Assembly: GCA_021792045.1 (NCBI GenBank)
Contig: JAJYVJ010000047.1
Coordinates: 1 to 12,242 of the forward strand
From: Thermoplasmata archaeon
Lineage (GTDB): Archaea > Thermoplasmatota > Thermoplasmata > Thermoplasmatales > Thermoplasmataceae
Direction of reading: 5' to 3'
Length of the DNA: 12,242 nucleotides
Position 1 is the first letter of the stretch. Each line of letters begins with the position of its first letter. Shown here piece after piece: positions 6,288-12,242 of the stretch. The notes beneath the pieces are model-generated. The model had not been told where the DNA came from. It ran no database searches and was given only the letters and a program-made list of their open reading frames with translations. Both the position numbers and the translations under genes were made by a program.

Positions 6288-6749
6288 ATGACTTTTAAGA
6301 TAGACATACCTGCTTTCAAGTATGGCGCGGACATTGATAAAAAGTTTACCTGCGAGGGCGAAGATATATCTCCGGAGATAAAATGGGAAGATGAACCGGC
6401 TTCGACAAAGTCGTATATACTAACTGTCGAAGATCCAGATGCCCCAGGAGGAACATTTATCCATTGGGTAATGTATAATATCCCTTCTACCATCAAGGAA
6501 ATCCCAGAGAACATTCCAAAGACTGAGACGACTCCACAGGGATTCACGCAGGGAAAAAATAGTTTTGGAAAAATTGGATATAATGGGCCATGCCCACCAA
6601 GGAGAAGCAAGCATAGATACTTCTTTTTACTCTATGCAACTTTAGTGACCGACAAGCTTCCGCCTGGACTGGCACGATCTGACCTTGAAAAGATCATTGA
6701 AGATAAGACCATCAAGAGAGTCACTTTCATGGGCCAGTTCGGAAGGTAA
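6288..6749 (+). CDS. Phosphatidylethanolamine-binding-protein family (YbhB/YbcL-like)
   Basis: This is a 153-residue cytoplasmic protein of the PEBP/RKIP family with no signal peptide. It contains the two family signatures that line the anion-binding pocket: DPDAPGG (49-55) followed by HW (59-60) and YNIP (63-66), and GYNGPCPP (97-104) followed by HRYFF (109-113). Its length equals that of bacterial YbhB. The physiological role of prokaryotic members is not settled, so no reaction is given. The ATG at 6288 is preferred over a TTG at 6273, because the family N-terminus aligns there and the T-run at 6260-6267 would put the transcript start at this point. The gene appears to be a single transcription unit, followed by a hairpin. 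Confidence 0.9.
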   Translation: MTFKIDIPAFKYGADIDKKFTCEGEDISPEIKWEDEPASTKSYILTVEDPDAPGGTFIHWVMYNIPSTIKEIPENIPKTETTPQGFTQGKNSFGKIGYNGPCPPRRSKHRYFFLLYATLVTDKLPPGLARSDLEKIIEDKTIKRVTFMGQFGR

Positions 6750-6809
6750 ATTTGCCCGTTTTCCGGAATCACCGCGATTTCGGATACCACATCCACGTAT
6801 ACGAGGTAA

Positions 6810-6838
6810 TGAATAGAAAAATAAGTTTTCTTTATTCA
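6810..6838. terminator. Hairpin after the PEBP gene
   Basis: TGAATA-GAAAA (6810-6820) pairs with TTTTC (6826-6830) and TATTCA (6833-6838), leaving a two-base bulge and a five-base loop. It lies 60 bases past the PEBP stop and 59 bases before the next start. It may mark the end of the PEBP transcript. Confidence 0.3.
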
Positions 6839-6896
6839 TGATGTTTTCCGAAAGAAAATGTAAATTACCAATGTTATAATGGGTGGTTGAATCAGG

Positions 6897-7532
6897 TTGA
6901 TAAAAGCAGCGATATTTGACATGGACGGCACCCTTCTTGACAGCGAGGCCGTATCATCTGCTTCCACAGATTATGCGTTCAGGACTGTTCTTGGACGGAG
7001 TCTTACCCCAGAGGAAAACGCGCAATTGATTGGACGACCGGTAAGCAAGGTACTGTCTGAATGGTACCCGGATACCGGCAACAAAATCTATGATCTGAGC
7101 AGGTCTTTTTTTCAGGAGAGAGCTCATCTAATAAGCCCCTACCCCGGTGTGAAAGACATGATTTCTAACCTGGTGGGAAAATTCAGACTTGCAGTAGTAA
7201 CATCAAGTCGCAGATTGGACGCAGAGATCCTTCTAAAGAATGCTGCTTTGGATAGCTACATGGATTTTTTTATTGGACAGGAGGACACAAAATTCCAGAA
7301 GCCCGATCCTGAGCCTATTGAACTTGCGCTAAGTAAACTGGGCGTTGATGCAAATGAGGCTGTTTTCGTCGGTGACCAGCCTTACGATATTATCGCTGCT
7401 CATCAGGCAAAAGTGATTGCCATTGGTTCCACATGGGGCTCTGGGGATGCCGACACACTTGAGATGTACCACCCAGATTATATCATCAACAAACCTCAAG
7501 AACTTACAACCCTCCTCAATTTATTGCCATAG
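6897..7532 (+). CDS. HAD-superfamily hydrolase, phosphoglycolate phosphatase/beta-phosphoglucomutase-like
   Basis: This is a 211-residue soluble haloacid-dehalogenase-type phosphatase. Motif I is DMDGT (8-12), with Asp8 the nucleophile and Asp10 the acid/base. Motif II is VVTSSR (100-105). Motif III is Lys135 in QKPDPEP. Motif IV is GDQPYD (159-164), with Asp160 and Asp164 for Mg2+. The helical cap inserted after motif I (about 16-80) is the small C1 type of phosphoglycolate phosphatases, pyrophosphatases and beta-phosphoglucomutases; the substrate cannot be told from sequence. The start is TTG at 6897. An in-frame ATG at 6879 meets a stop three codons later, and the next ATG lies inside motif I. 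GGGTGG at 6881-6886 could act as the ribosome-binding site. The gene converges on the dehydrogenase. Confidence 0.88.
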   Translation: MIKAAIFDMDGTLLDSEAVSSASTDYAFRTVLGRSLTPEENAQLIGRPVSKVLSEWYPDTGNKIYDLSRSFFQERAHLISPYPGVKDMISNLVGKFRLAVVTSSRRLDAEILLKNAALDSYMDFFIGQEDTKFQKPDPEPIELALSKLGVDANEAVFVGDQPYDIIAAHQAKVIAIGSTWGSGDADTLEMYHPDYIINKPQELTTLLNLLP

Positions 7533-7537
7533 GCAAT
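7523..7537. terminator. Small perfect hairpin over the HAD stop codon
   Basis: ATTGCC (7523-7528) and GGCAAT (7532-7537) pair across a three-base loop and enclose the TAG at 7530-7532. The junction is convergent, so this may stop transcripts from either side. There is no T-run directly after it. Confidence 0.3.
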
Positions 7538-7586
7538 GGTAACATTTGCCAGGAAGTCCAACAAAACAAGCCCAATTTCTTCACCG

Positions 7587-8414
7587 TTATATCTCTGGGA
7601 TAAATCTGTTGTCTATGAAGCTGGCCCCTCCGTCAACGAATATCACTGAAGCGTTGATAAATGATGCACCTTCTGTGGCGAGGAAAAGCGCAGGCCCTAC
7701 AACATCCTTCACACGTGCCCAGCGATTCAGAGGAGATTTGGCGGCGCACTCTGAATAGCTCTTTTTGTCCTTTCTGAGGCGTTCTGTCATGGGCGTTTCA
7801 ACTATTCCGGGAGCAATTACATTAACTCTGATGTTGTATTTTCCCATCTCAGCAGAAAATGCCCTGGCTAACTGTATTACTGCTCCTTTGGTTGCAGAAT
7901 AAACCCCCTGGCCTATTTCGGTTCTCTGAGTCAAAGAGGATGCTATGAGGACAACGCTTCCTTCGTTGAATTCCTTTCCAATTTTCACAGCAATCTCCTT
8001 TAAGGCTACGAACGCACCCTTGAAGTTCAGTTCAACTGCTCTGTCAAAAGTTTCATAATCAAAATTCTCTATTCTTTGAACGGGATCGATACCTGCAACT
8101 ACATAAACTGCGTCTATTTTTCCTAGTTTCTCGATCGCTGCAGAATAGAGGTTTCTAACGCTATCGACAGAGGTCAGATCACATACTTCCGTGTATATCG
8201 TTCCCTCTATTCCCTCTACGCTTAATCTTAATTTTTCTAGTGCTTTATCATTTATGTCTGCTGCCATTACTGTTCCTCCATTAGCAAGAACTCCATAGGA
8301 TATACCAAGACCTATTCCGGAACCGGCACCAATTACAAGTGCTCTTATTCCATCTAAAGACAGAATATCACGCATTTCCTCAAAATTGCAGTATTCATCA
8401 TTTTCTATTGACAT
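7587..8414 (-). CDS. Short-chain dehydrogenase/reductase (classical SDR)
   Basis: This is a 275-residue NAD(P)-dependent oxidoreductase with a Rossmann fold. It shows GAGSGIG (29-35) for the cofactor, Asp53 at the end of the second strand (which favours NAD over NADP), Asn130 in ELNFKG, Ser159, and YSATK with Tyr172 and Lys176. PGIVETPM (202-209) and a C-terminal VDGG (260-263) are as in 3-oxoacyl-ACP reductases and glucose or polyol dehydrogenases. The usual NNAG after strand 4 is VVAG (105-108), a departure from the family. The substrate is not identifiable. The start is the ATG at 8414, because the TATA-like ACTATTAAT at 8437-8445 predicts a transcript start at about 8415, so the mRNA is leaderless. 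A GTG at 8432 would add six residues and lies before that point. The gene diverges from pyrD. Confidence 0.88.
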   Translation of the reverse strand: MSIENDEYCNFEEMRDILSLDGIRALVIGAGSGIGLGISYGVLANGGTVMAADINDKALEKLRLSVEGIEGTIYTEVCDLTSVDSVRNLYSAAIEKLGKIDAVYVVAGIDPVQRIENFDYETFDRAVELNFKGAFVALKEIAVKIGKEFNEGSVVLIASSLTQRTEIGQGVYSATKGAVIQLARAFSAEMGKYNIRVNVIAPGIVETPMTERLRKDKKSYSECAAKSPLNRWARVKDVVGPALFLATEGASFINASVIFVDGGASFIDNRFIPEI

Positions 8415-8436
8415 AAATGCTTGATAGAACACGGAT

Positions 8437-8445
8437 TAATAGTTG
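8437..8445 (-). promoter_or_regulatory. TATA element of the dehydrogenase gene
   Basis: The minus strand reads ACTATTAAT, centred about 27 bases before the ATG at 8414. This spacing supports a leaderless transcript and decides the start. Confidence 0.45.
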
Positions 8446-8542
8446 TTTTCTAACCAAAATTACGGTCGAAACTCATAATCATTCTGTAATTGAACCGTTC
8501 TCTCCTTCTCGGTATTTATCTCGGTTAAAAGGATCAGAAAAT

Positions 8543-8552
8543 TGCTTTAAGG
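8543..8552 (+). promoter_or_regulatory. Possible TATA element of pyrD
   Basis: The T/A-rich core GCTTTAAGGT is centred about 31 bases before the pyrD ATG. Transcription would start at about 8573 with a leader of only a few bases. No ribosome-binding site lies directly before the ATG, which fits a near-leaderless transcript. Confidence 0.3.
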
Positions 8553-8578
8553 TGCAGGGCATTTCTCCTTGAATTATT

Positions 8579-9481
8579 ATGCCGTCTATTAGAACCAATG
8601 TGGGCCCGATTTCTTTGGAAAATCCATTCATGCTTGCTTCTGGCATATTGGACGAAAACGGCTACACCATGAAAAGAATACTTGAAAATGGTGCGTCTGC
8701 GGTTGTTACTAAATCCATAGGCACAGATGAAAGGGCCGGTTATTCGACTCCAGTTATTGTAGAACTACCTTATGGCCTCATCAATGCGATTGGACTCGCA
8801 AACCCCGGAATAGATAACTTTGGCGAGGAGATAAAGATTGCACTTAAAGGAAACAGGCCGGTTATTGGAAGTATATTCGGTTCTACTCCTGAAGAATTTG
8901 TGAATCTTGCTCTTAAAATGAAAAACTATGGAGTTAATGCGATTGAACTAAACTTATCCTGCCCCCACGTAAAAGGATTCGGGTCTGAGGTCGGTTCTGA
9001 CCCTGATCTTGTTGAAGAGATTATTAAGGAACTTAAGTCAAAGATAAATATACCTATCTTTTCTAAGCTTTCACCTAATGTTACTGACATTCTTTCTATA
9101 GCCAAGGCTGCAGAAAGATCGGATGCCTTGGTGATGATCAACACCGTTAGAGCGATGTCTATAGACATATATGCAAGGAAGCCCGTATTAAGCAATAAAT
9201 ATGGGGGCTTATCTGGTCAGGCAATAAAGAATATAGGCGTAAGATATGTGTATGAAGTCAAGAAAGAGACGGGACAACAGATAGTTGGAGTTGGAGGAAT
9301 AGAAACGGCAGAGGATGCAGTAGAATATATTATGGCTGGTGCGTCTGCTCTCCAAGTAGGAACTGTGATCCATAAAAAAGGTATAGGCGTTTTTAAAGAG
9401 CTCTCGAGAGGGCTCGAGGAATTCATGAATCATGAAGGATATGAAACCGTAAGTGCAATGACAGGAGTTGCGTTATCTTGA
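8579..9481 (+). CDS. pyrD: Dihydroorotate dehydrogenase, class 1B catalytic subunit
   Basis: This is the 300-residue FMN-binding subunit that oxidises dihydroorotate to orotate in de novo pyrimidine synthesis, in the cytoplasm. It forms a TIM barrel with class 1 signatures: Lys45 in VVTKSIG, ELNLSCPH (123-130) with catalytic Cys128, SKLSPN (162-167), Asn188 in INT, RKPVLSNKYGGLSG (200-213), and the phosphate-binding GVGGI (237-241). A catalytic Cys (not Ser) and an adjacent pyrK place it in class 1B, where electrons pass through an FAD/iron-sulfur partner to NAD+. Its stop overlaps the start of pyrK in TTGA, so the two are probably translated together. The length equals that of Lactococcus-type PyrDB. 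Confidence 0.96.
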   Translation: MPSIRTNVGPISLENPFMLASGILDENGYTMKRILENGASAVVTKSIGTDERAGYSTPVIVELPYGLINAIGLANPGIDNFGEEIKIALKGNRPVIGSIFGSTPEEFVNLALKMKNYGVNAIELNLSCPHVKGFGSEVGSDPDLVEEIIKELKSKINIPIFSKLSPNVTDILSIAKAAERSDALVMINTVRAMSIDIYARKPVLSNKYGGLSGQAIKNIGVRYVYEVKKETGQQIVGVGGIETAEDAVEYIMAGASALQVGTVIHKKGIGVFKELSRGLEEFMNHEGYETVSAMTGVALS

Positions 9482-10224
9482 ATTTTTCAGTTATATTGAG
9501 CAAGGAGGTTGTTGCAAAGAACATAGTAACCCTGAAATTCTCCTTTGACAGACGAGTATATGCTGGACAGTTCGCCATGGTTTGGGCACCTGGCAAGGGT
9601 GAGATACCGGTTTCATTTTCACATACCGGAGATCCAAAGGGGATAACTATAAAGAATTACGGAGATATGAGTGCACCTATAGTTGCACTTAATGCCGGTG
9701 AGAGAATATTTTTCCGTGGTCCTTATGGTAATAGTTTCACAAAGCCTAAAGATGGTGATTACTTACTAATCGGAGGGGGATCTGGAATTGCAAGCCTTGC
9801 TCCACTAATATCAAAAAATGCCCACGGGATCATTTCTGCCCGATCCATGGAGGATTTATTTTTCCTCGACAAATTCGAAAAATCCAAGATCATAGCAACC
9901 ACGGATGACGGATCGTTCGGAATCAAGGGAAACGCACTTGATGCACTGAGAACACTCGACTTGGAAAAATTTCAAGACATATATGTGTGTGGCCCAGAAA
10001 AAATGATGAAGGGGATATATGATTACATTAGACCAAAGAACATTGCTGCTGAATTTTCTCTGGAAAGACCAATGAAATGCGCTATAGGAGTTTGTGATTC
10101 CTGCTCGGTAAATGGGATTCAGATTTGCAAAACGGGACCAGTTTTTGGTATGGATTCTTTAAGGGATTTCACTGAATTTGGGACTACAAGGCTCCTGCTT
10201 TCAGGTAAGCGAGTGAATATTTGA
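9478..10224 (+). CDS. pyrK: Dihydroorotate dehydrogenase electron-transfer subunit
   Basis: This is the 248-residue partner of PyrD, carrying FAD and one [2Fe-2S] cluster and passing electrons to NAD+. The N-terminal ferredoxin-reductase barrel includes IPVSFS (43-48) at the flavin. The nucleotide domain has LLIGGGSGIASL (96-107) and CGPEKM (171-176). The cluster ligands are Cys201, Cys206, Cys209 and Cys217, spaced CX4CX2CX7C. The gap before the last Cys is shorter than in many bacterial PyrK proteins, where it is around 12 to 15 residues. The start is TTG at 9478, sharing TTGA with the pyrD stop. The same TTGA arrangement occurs at the end of this gene (10221-10224). Confidence 0.95.
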   Translation: MNFSVILSKEVVAKNIVTLKFSFDRRVYAGQFAMVWAPGKGEIPVSFSHTGDPKGITIKNYGDMSAPIVALNAGERIFFRGPYGNSFTKPKDGDYLLIGGGSGIASLAPLISKNAHGIISARSMEDLFFLDKFEKSKIIATTDDGSFGIKGNALDALRTLDLEKFQDIYVCGPEKMMKGIYDYIRPKNIAAEFSLERPMKCAIGVCDSCSVNGIQICKTGPVFGMDSLRDFTEFGTTRLLLSGKRVNI

Positions 10225-10544
10225 ATTTAACACTGGTCTTGGATTTTGCAATACCACATTTAGAGTATCCTATAATTGAGGGCAATGCCTTGTTCATTTT
10301 ACATTCATGGACGAAAATTCCTTTTTCATATGAAGATAAAAGTGACCGAAAAACCTATATGTCAACCAGTTATAATATTCTGAGATCTTGAATAAAAAGC
10401 AAAAATGCTGAGGTTACCTGATGCTTCACATGTGCCTGCATACCTTGATTAGGACTATCTAACTGTGCGGAGGTTTTGTCAGCACTATTTGAAATCGGAA
10501 TCGCAACATTGCTCGTGAAGAGATACCATAACAAAAACCTATGA
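10221..10544 (+). pseudogene. Possible decayed third gene of the pyr operon (short ORF then stops)
   Basis: TTG at 10221 overlaps the pyrK stop exactly as pyrK overlaps pyrD. It opens 56 codons (to 10391) with protein-like content, including FAIPHLEYPIIEGNALF. After the TGA at 10389 and further stops at 10419 and 10446, the same frame runs open again from 10449 to 10541 with GLSNCAEVLSALFEIGIATL near its start. A disrupted gene, or a short real gene followed by chance sequence, could explain this. I do not recognise a family. This also covers most of the gene-poor stretch before 10561. Confidence 0.3.
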
Positions 10545-10560
10545 AAATGGAGATATATGA

Positions 10561-10797
10561 ATGCCTGAACAATCAATAGAAAGTAAATGCATTTTCCACG
10601 AAAAAGGAATGTGCCTGCTTCATGAGGGTTTCCCAACAAGATGTAGACTTTGTTTTAATTTCGCATCAGTTCATAGATTCATTTCAAAAGGGAAAATCAA
10701 ACCGATTTATACATTATCTGATTATTTGGACGCAACAGGTCAGGGCAATATACTTTATCCCAAAGATGAAACAATCCAGGACACTCTCGAACTTTAG
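10561..10797 (+). CDS. Small cysteine-cluster protein, unknown function
   Basis: This is a 78-residue protein that I do not recognise. Four cysteines sit in the first half: Cys10, Cys18, Cys28 and Cys31 (CX7C, then CxxC in CRLC). His13 and His21 lie nearby. The spacing could bind zinc or an iron-sulfur cluster. The second half has no clear motif and ends in an acidic tail. There is no signal peptide or membrane helix. A good ribosome-binding site, GGAGAT (10549-10554), lies six bases before the ATG, which supports real translation. It follows the pyr genes on the same strand but after about 340 bases, so co-transcription is uncertain. A hairpin overlaps its stop codon. Confidence 0.6.
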   Translation: MPEQSIESKCIFHEKGMCLLHEGFPTRCRLCFNFASVHRFISKGKIKPIYTLSDYLDATGQGNILYPKDETIQDTLEL

Positions 10798-10802
10798 AGT
10801 GT
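10781..10802. terminator. Hairpin over the stop codon at a convergent junction
   Basis: ACACTCT (10781-10787) pairs with AGAGTGT (10796-10802) around an eight-base loop, spanning the TAG at 10795-10797. The minus-strand gene ends at 10815, so the structure could end transcripts from both directions. Confidence 0.4.
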
Positions 10803-10814
10803 TATGCACAGCGA

Positions 10815-11213
10815 CTAATATGTCAGAAATTCTGCAATCGTAAAACCGATGAGGGCGAATAGAGAGAGAATTGTGAGCGCAATCTTTAGATTTGTTCTCA
10901 TTCGCTGGCTTCTTGTACGTTCTATCGGAAGTTCTCCTTTTGCGTCCAGTTCGAAGAAGGTTTCAAGGGGGACAGAGAAATATGGATTTTTGACATCATT
11001 AACGTAGAACTCATTGTTGTCCTCAAAACCGAATGGGTAGATCAAAAGATACCTATGATACTTAAAATCAATTTCCGGATAAGGACTCCCGCTCGAGAGG
11101 TCTTCGAGCCAGTAATTGAATACGCGAGGATCAAATTTAAAGTCTGCATGATATGTAGAATACGGATTTTTAAGCATTTCAGAGATTTCATCATCAGTGT
11201 ATTTGAACTGCAT
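10815..11213 (-). CDS. Unrecognised protein with C-terminal membrane anchor
   Basis: This is a 132-residue protein of unknown function. Residues 1-100 are polar and rich in Tyr, Phe, Asp and Pro, with repeated N-P-Y (residues 16-18 and 76-78), and look like a small folded domain. A basic patch with Arg100, Arg101, Arg104 and Arg106 precedes a single hydrophobic helix (about 107-129), leaving only a few residues after it. By the positive-inside rule the N-terminal domain would be cytoplasmic, making this a tail-anchored protein. The ATG at 11213 is chosen because GGAGGTGG, an excellent ribosome-binding site, lies five bases before it; an upstream start at 11249 would add 12 residues and bypass that site. 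It has its own TATA-like element, although the EamA gene lies just upstream on the same strand. Confidence 0.7.
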   Translation of the reverse strand: MQFKYTDDEISEMLKNPYSTYHADFKFDPRVFNYWLEDLSSGSPYPEIDFKYHRYLLIYPFGFEDNNEFYVNDVKNPYFSVPLETFFELDAKGELPIERTRSQRMRTNLKIALTILSLFALIGFTIAEFLTY

Positions 11214-11218
11214 AACAA

Positions 11219-11226
11219 CCACCTCC
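11219..11226 (-). promoter_or_regulatory. Strong Shine-Dalgarno site that fixes the start at 11213
   Basis: The minus strand reads GGAGGTGG, five bases before ATG. It is the best ribosome-binding match in the window and contrasts with the leaderless genes around it. Confidence 0.8.
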
Positions 11227-11252
11227 AAATACATGTAAATATAGTACAAGCG

Positions 11253-11260
11253 ATTATTTA
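11253..11260 (-). promoter_or_regulatory. TATA element of the membrane-anchored protein gene
   Basis: The minus strand reads TAAATAAT. A start about 26 bases on (near 11230) gives a leader of about 17 bases that includes the GGAGGTGG site. Confidence 0.4.
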
Positions 11261-11289
11261 TGTAATTACCCTAATATGTTACTCAGATT

Positions 11290-12147
11290 CTATCGTGGTT
11301 TATTGCTGTTGTAAAAAGGCCTAACAAAACTGATTCCTCTTTTAAGCCTGGACGTAAATATTCCGATGAACATTATTATTACACCCAGTACTGAAAGCAA
11401 CTCCGGGAGAGATTTTGTGACGAAAACTCCGATAACCATGGTAAGAGCAGGGACGCTGAACGAAAGAACCGTGATTCGATTCACCTTGCTCATCCTAATC
11501 ATATAATTCCACATAAGAAAAGTTACGACGCCTCCGAGAATGGAGAGCCAGAGAAGGTCTATTACGAAGTCTCCTGTTGGAACTAACCTAAAATCCAAAG
11601 GGCTCAAAGAAAGCATGATGACTGCGCCAATGAGGAATTGAGATGCATTCAACGCTATGGGGTCCTGGGACTTCATCTTCCTGTACATTACGGTATACGA
11701 AGCCCAGAATACTGCATTGCCCACTGTCAATAGTATACCGACAAGATCGAAACCGCCTAAAAGTGGCAAACTGTAAATAATAACACCGAAAAAACCAATT
11801 GATGTTCCAATAATCTCAAGACGTGTTGGTTTTTCCCTGATTAGCATAAACGCTATTGGGAGAGAGAAGAGTGGCATAGAATAACTTAGGACCGCTGATT
11901 CTGATGGAGAAACCAGAGTGAGACCATATGCCCACAGGATCGTGCTTGATGTGGTGAGAAGAGAAAATATGATTATATCCCTGTTAAAAACAAGCTTTCG
12001 TGAAATACCAAGGAGAATAACACCACCTATTAAGAACCTCAATCCCATGTATACTAAAGGAGATGAAAAGAGAAGCCCGTTTTTAGCGAAATAATAGCTC
12101 AGGGCCGTAAATACCACATATGGCAACAGGTATTTTAGTTCCTTCAA
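11290..12147 (-). CDS. EamA/DMT-family transporter
   Basis: This is a 285-residue membrane protein of the drug/metabolite transporter superfamily with about ten hydrophobic helices in two EamA repeats (about 5-126 and 135-266). Each repeat ends in the typical pattern: SYSMPLFSLPIAF (88-100) followed by an R-E-K-P turn and a Gly-rich helix, and SFSVPALTMVIG (229-240) followed by a matching helix. Members export amino acids, nucleotides or drugs; the substrate is unknown. The C-terminal tail is basic (from about Arg267), so it should be cytoplasmic. The start is TTG at 12147, about 30 bases after a TATA element, so the transcript is probably leaderless or nearly so. The reading frame continues upstream without a better start codon. 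Confidence 0.9.
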   Translation of the reverse strand: MKELKYLLPYVVFTALSYYFAKNGLLFSSPLVYMGLRFLIGGVILLGISRKLVFNRDIIIFSLLTTSSTILWAYGLTLVSPSESAVLSYSMPLFSLPIAFMLIREKPTRLEIIGTSIGFFGVIIYSLPLLGGFDLVGILLTVGNAVFWASYTVMYRKMKSQDPIALNASQFLIGAVIMLSLSPLDFRLVPTGDFVIDLLWLSILGGVVTFLMWNYMIRMSKVNRITVLSFSVPALTMVIGVFVTKSLPELLSVLGVIIMFIGIFTSRLKRGISFVRPFYNSNKPR

Positions 12148-12174
12148 TGGGAGGGTAAACTGAATTCGCTTAAA

Positions 12175-12183
12175 GATATATTT
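12175..12183 (-). promoter_or_regulatory. TATA element of the EamA gene
   Basis: The minus strand reads AAATATATC, predicting a transcript start at about 12152, within a few bases of the TTG at 12147. Confidence 0.5.
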
Positions 12184-12220
12184 GAGATATGGGCGGCATC
12201 CCTTTGATGAACTGCGCGTG

Positions 12221-12230
12221 AATTTATATT
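12221..12230 (+). promoter_or_regulatory. TATA-like element at the right edge
   Basis: AATTTATATT on the plus strand would direct transcription starting about ten bases beyond the end of the window. It suggests a plus-strand gene divergent from the EamA gene. Confidence 0.35.
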
Positions 12231-12242
12231 CTGGTCAATCTG

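Noticed and set aside
6266..6839. Minus-strand frames opposite the PEBP gene
   Set aside because: The PEBP signatures are on the plus strand; the antisense frames have no recognisable domain.
8926..9433. Minus-strand frames opposite pyrD
   Set aside because: pyrD is unmistakable on the plus strand, and these are its shadows.
10392..10560. Possible RNA gene in the gene-poor stretch after pyrK
   Set aside because: No tRNA cloverleaf, box C/D or box H/ACA pattern could be traced by eye.
10370..10639. 89-codon minus-strand frame across the stretch after pyrK
   Set aside because: It has no ribosome-binding site and no motif, and it overlaps the start of the cysteine-cluster gene. The plus-strand relic explains the region better.
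11055..11324. 89-codon plus-strand frame opposite the membrane-anchored protein
   Set aside because: It is antisense to the better-supported minus-strand gene that has a strong ribosome-binding site, and it carries no motif.
1..12242. CRISPR array, insertion sequence, toxin-antitoxin or defence operon
   Set aside because: No regularly spaced repeats, transposase motifs, terminal inverted repeats or small paired toxin/antitoxin genes were seen.

Overview
The window looks like chromosomal DNA of an acidophilic archaeon of the order Thermoplasmatales (Thermoplasma, Ferroplasma or Cuniculiplasma type). The grounds are: archaeal TATA elements about 25 bases before several genes, with start codons at or very near the predicted transcript start; frequent TTG starts; an archaeal geranylgeranyl-reductase-family protein; a PyrD-PyrK pair; and MFS and NRAMP-like carriers of a type seen in this group. 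The order is inferred from overall protein character and was not tested by a search.

Layout. A two-domain potassium-channel-like gene (69-1178, +) is followed by a short relic that appears to derive from a second channel gene (about 1236-1331). An NRAMP-like divalent metal transporter (1435-2661, -) and a 12-helix MFS transporter (3069-4292, +) are transcribed away from each other across an AT-rich region of about 400 bases. That region is full of dyads, including a perfect 14-base palindrome of DtxR/MntR type just downstream of the NRAMP TATA element. A small zinc-ribbon protein (4350-4592, -) then diverges from a geranylgeranyl-reductase-family flavoprotein (4747-6195, +). Next come a PEBP/YbhB-like protein (6288-6749, +), a HAD phosphatase (6897-7532, +) and a convergent short-chain dehydrogenase (7587-8414, -).

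The pyrimidine section is pyrD-pyrK (8579-10224, +), overlapping in a TTGA. The same TTGA arrangement at the end of pyrK opens a short reading frame that soon meets stop codons; it may be a decayed third gene. After it lie a 78-residue cysteine-cluster protein (10561-10797, +), an unrecognised membrane-anchored protein (10815-11213, -) and an EamA/DMT exporter (11290-12147, -). A TATA-like element at the right edge suggests another plus-strand gene just outside.

How the genes work together. Only pyrD-pyrK is a clear functional unit, encoding the NAD-linked dihydroorotate dehydrogenase. The rest is mostly single genes with their own promoters: ion and metal transport, membrane lipid reduction, small-molecule oxidoreduction and phosphatase functions. 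No CRISPR array, insertion sequence, tRNA or rRNA was seen. The most unusual part is the NRAMP/MFS divergent region, where the conserved N-terminus of each protein continues upstream of any ATG, GTG or TTG codon. I found no convincing new multi-gene system such as a defence island.
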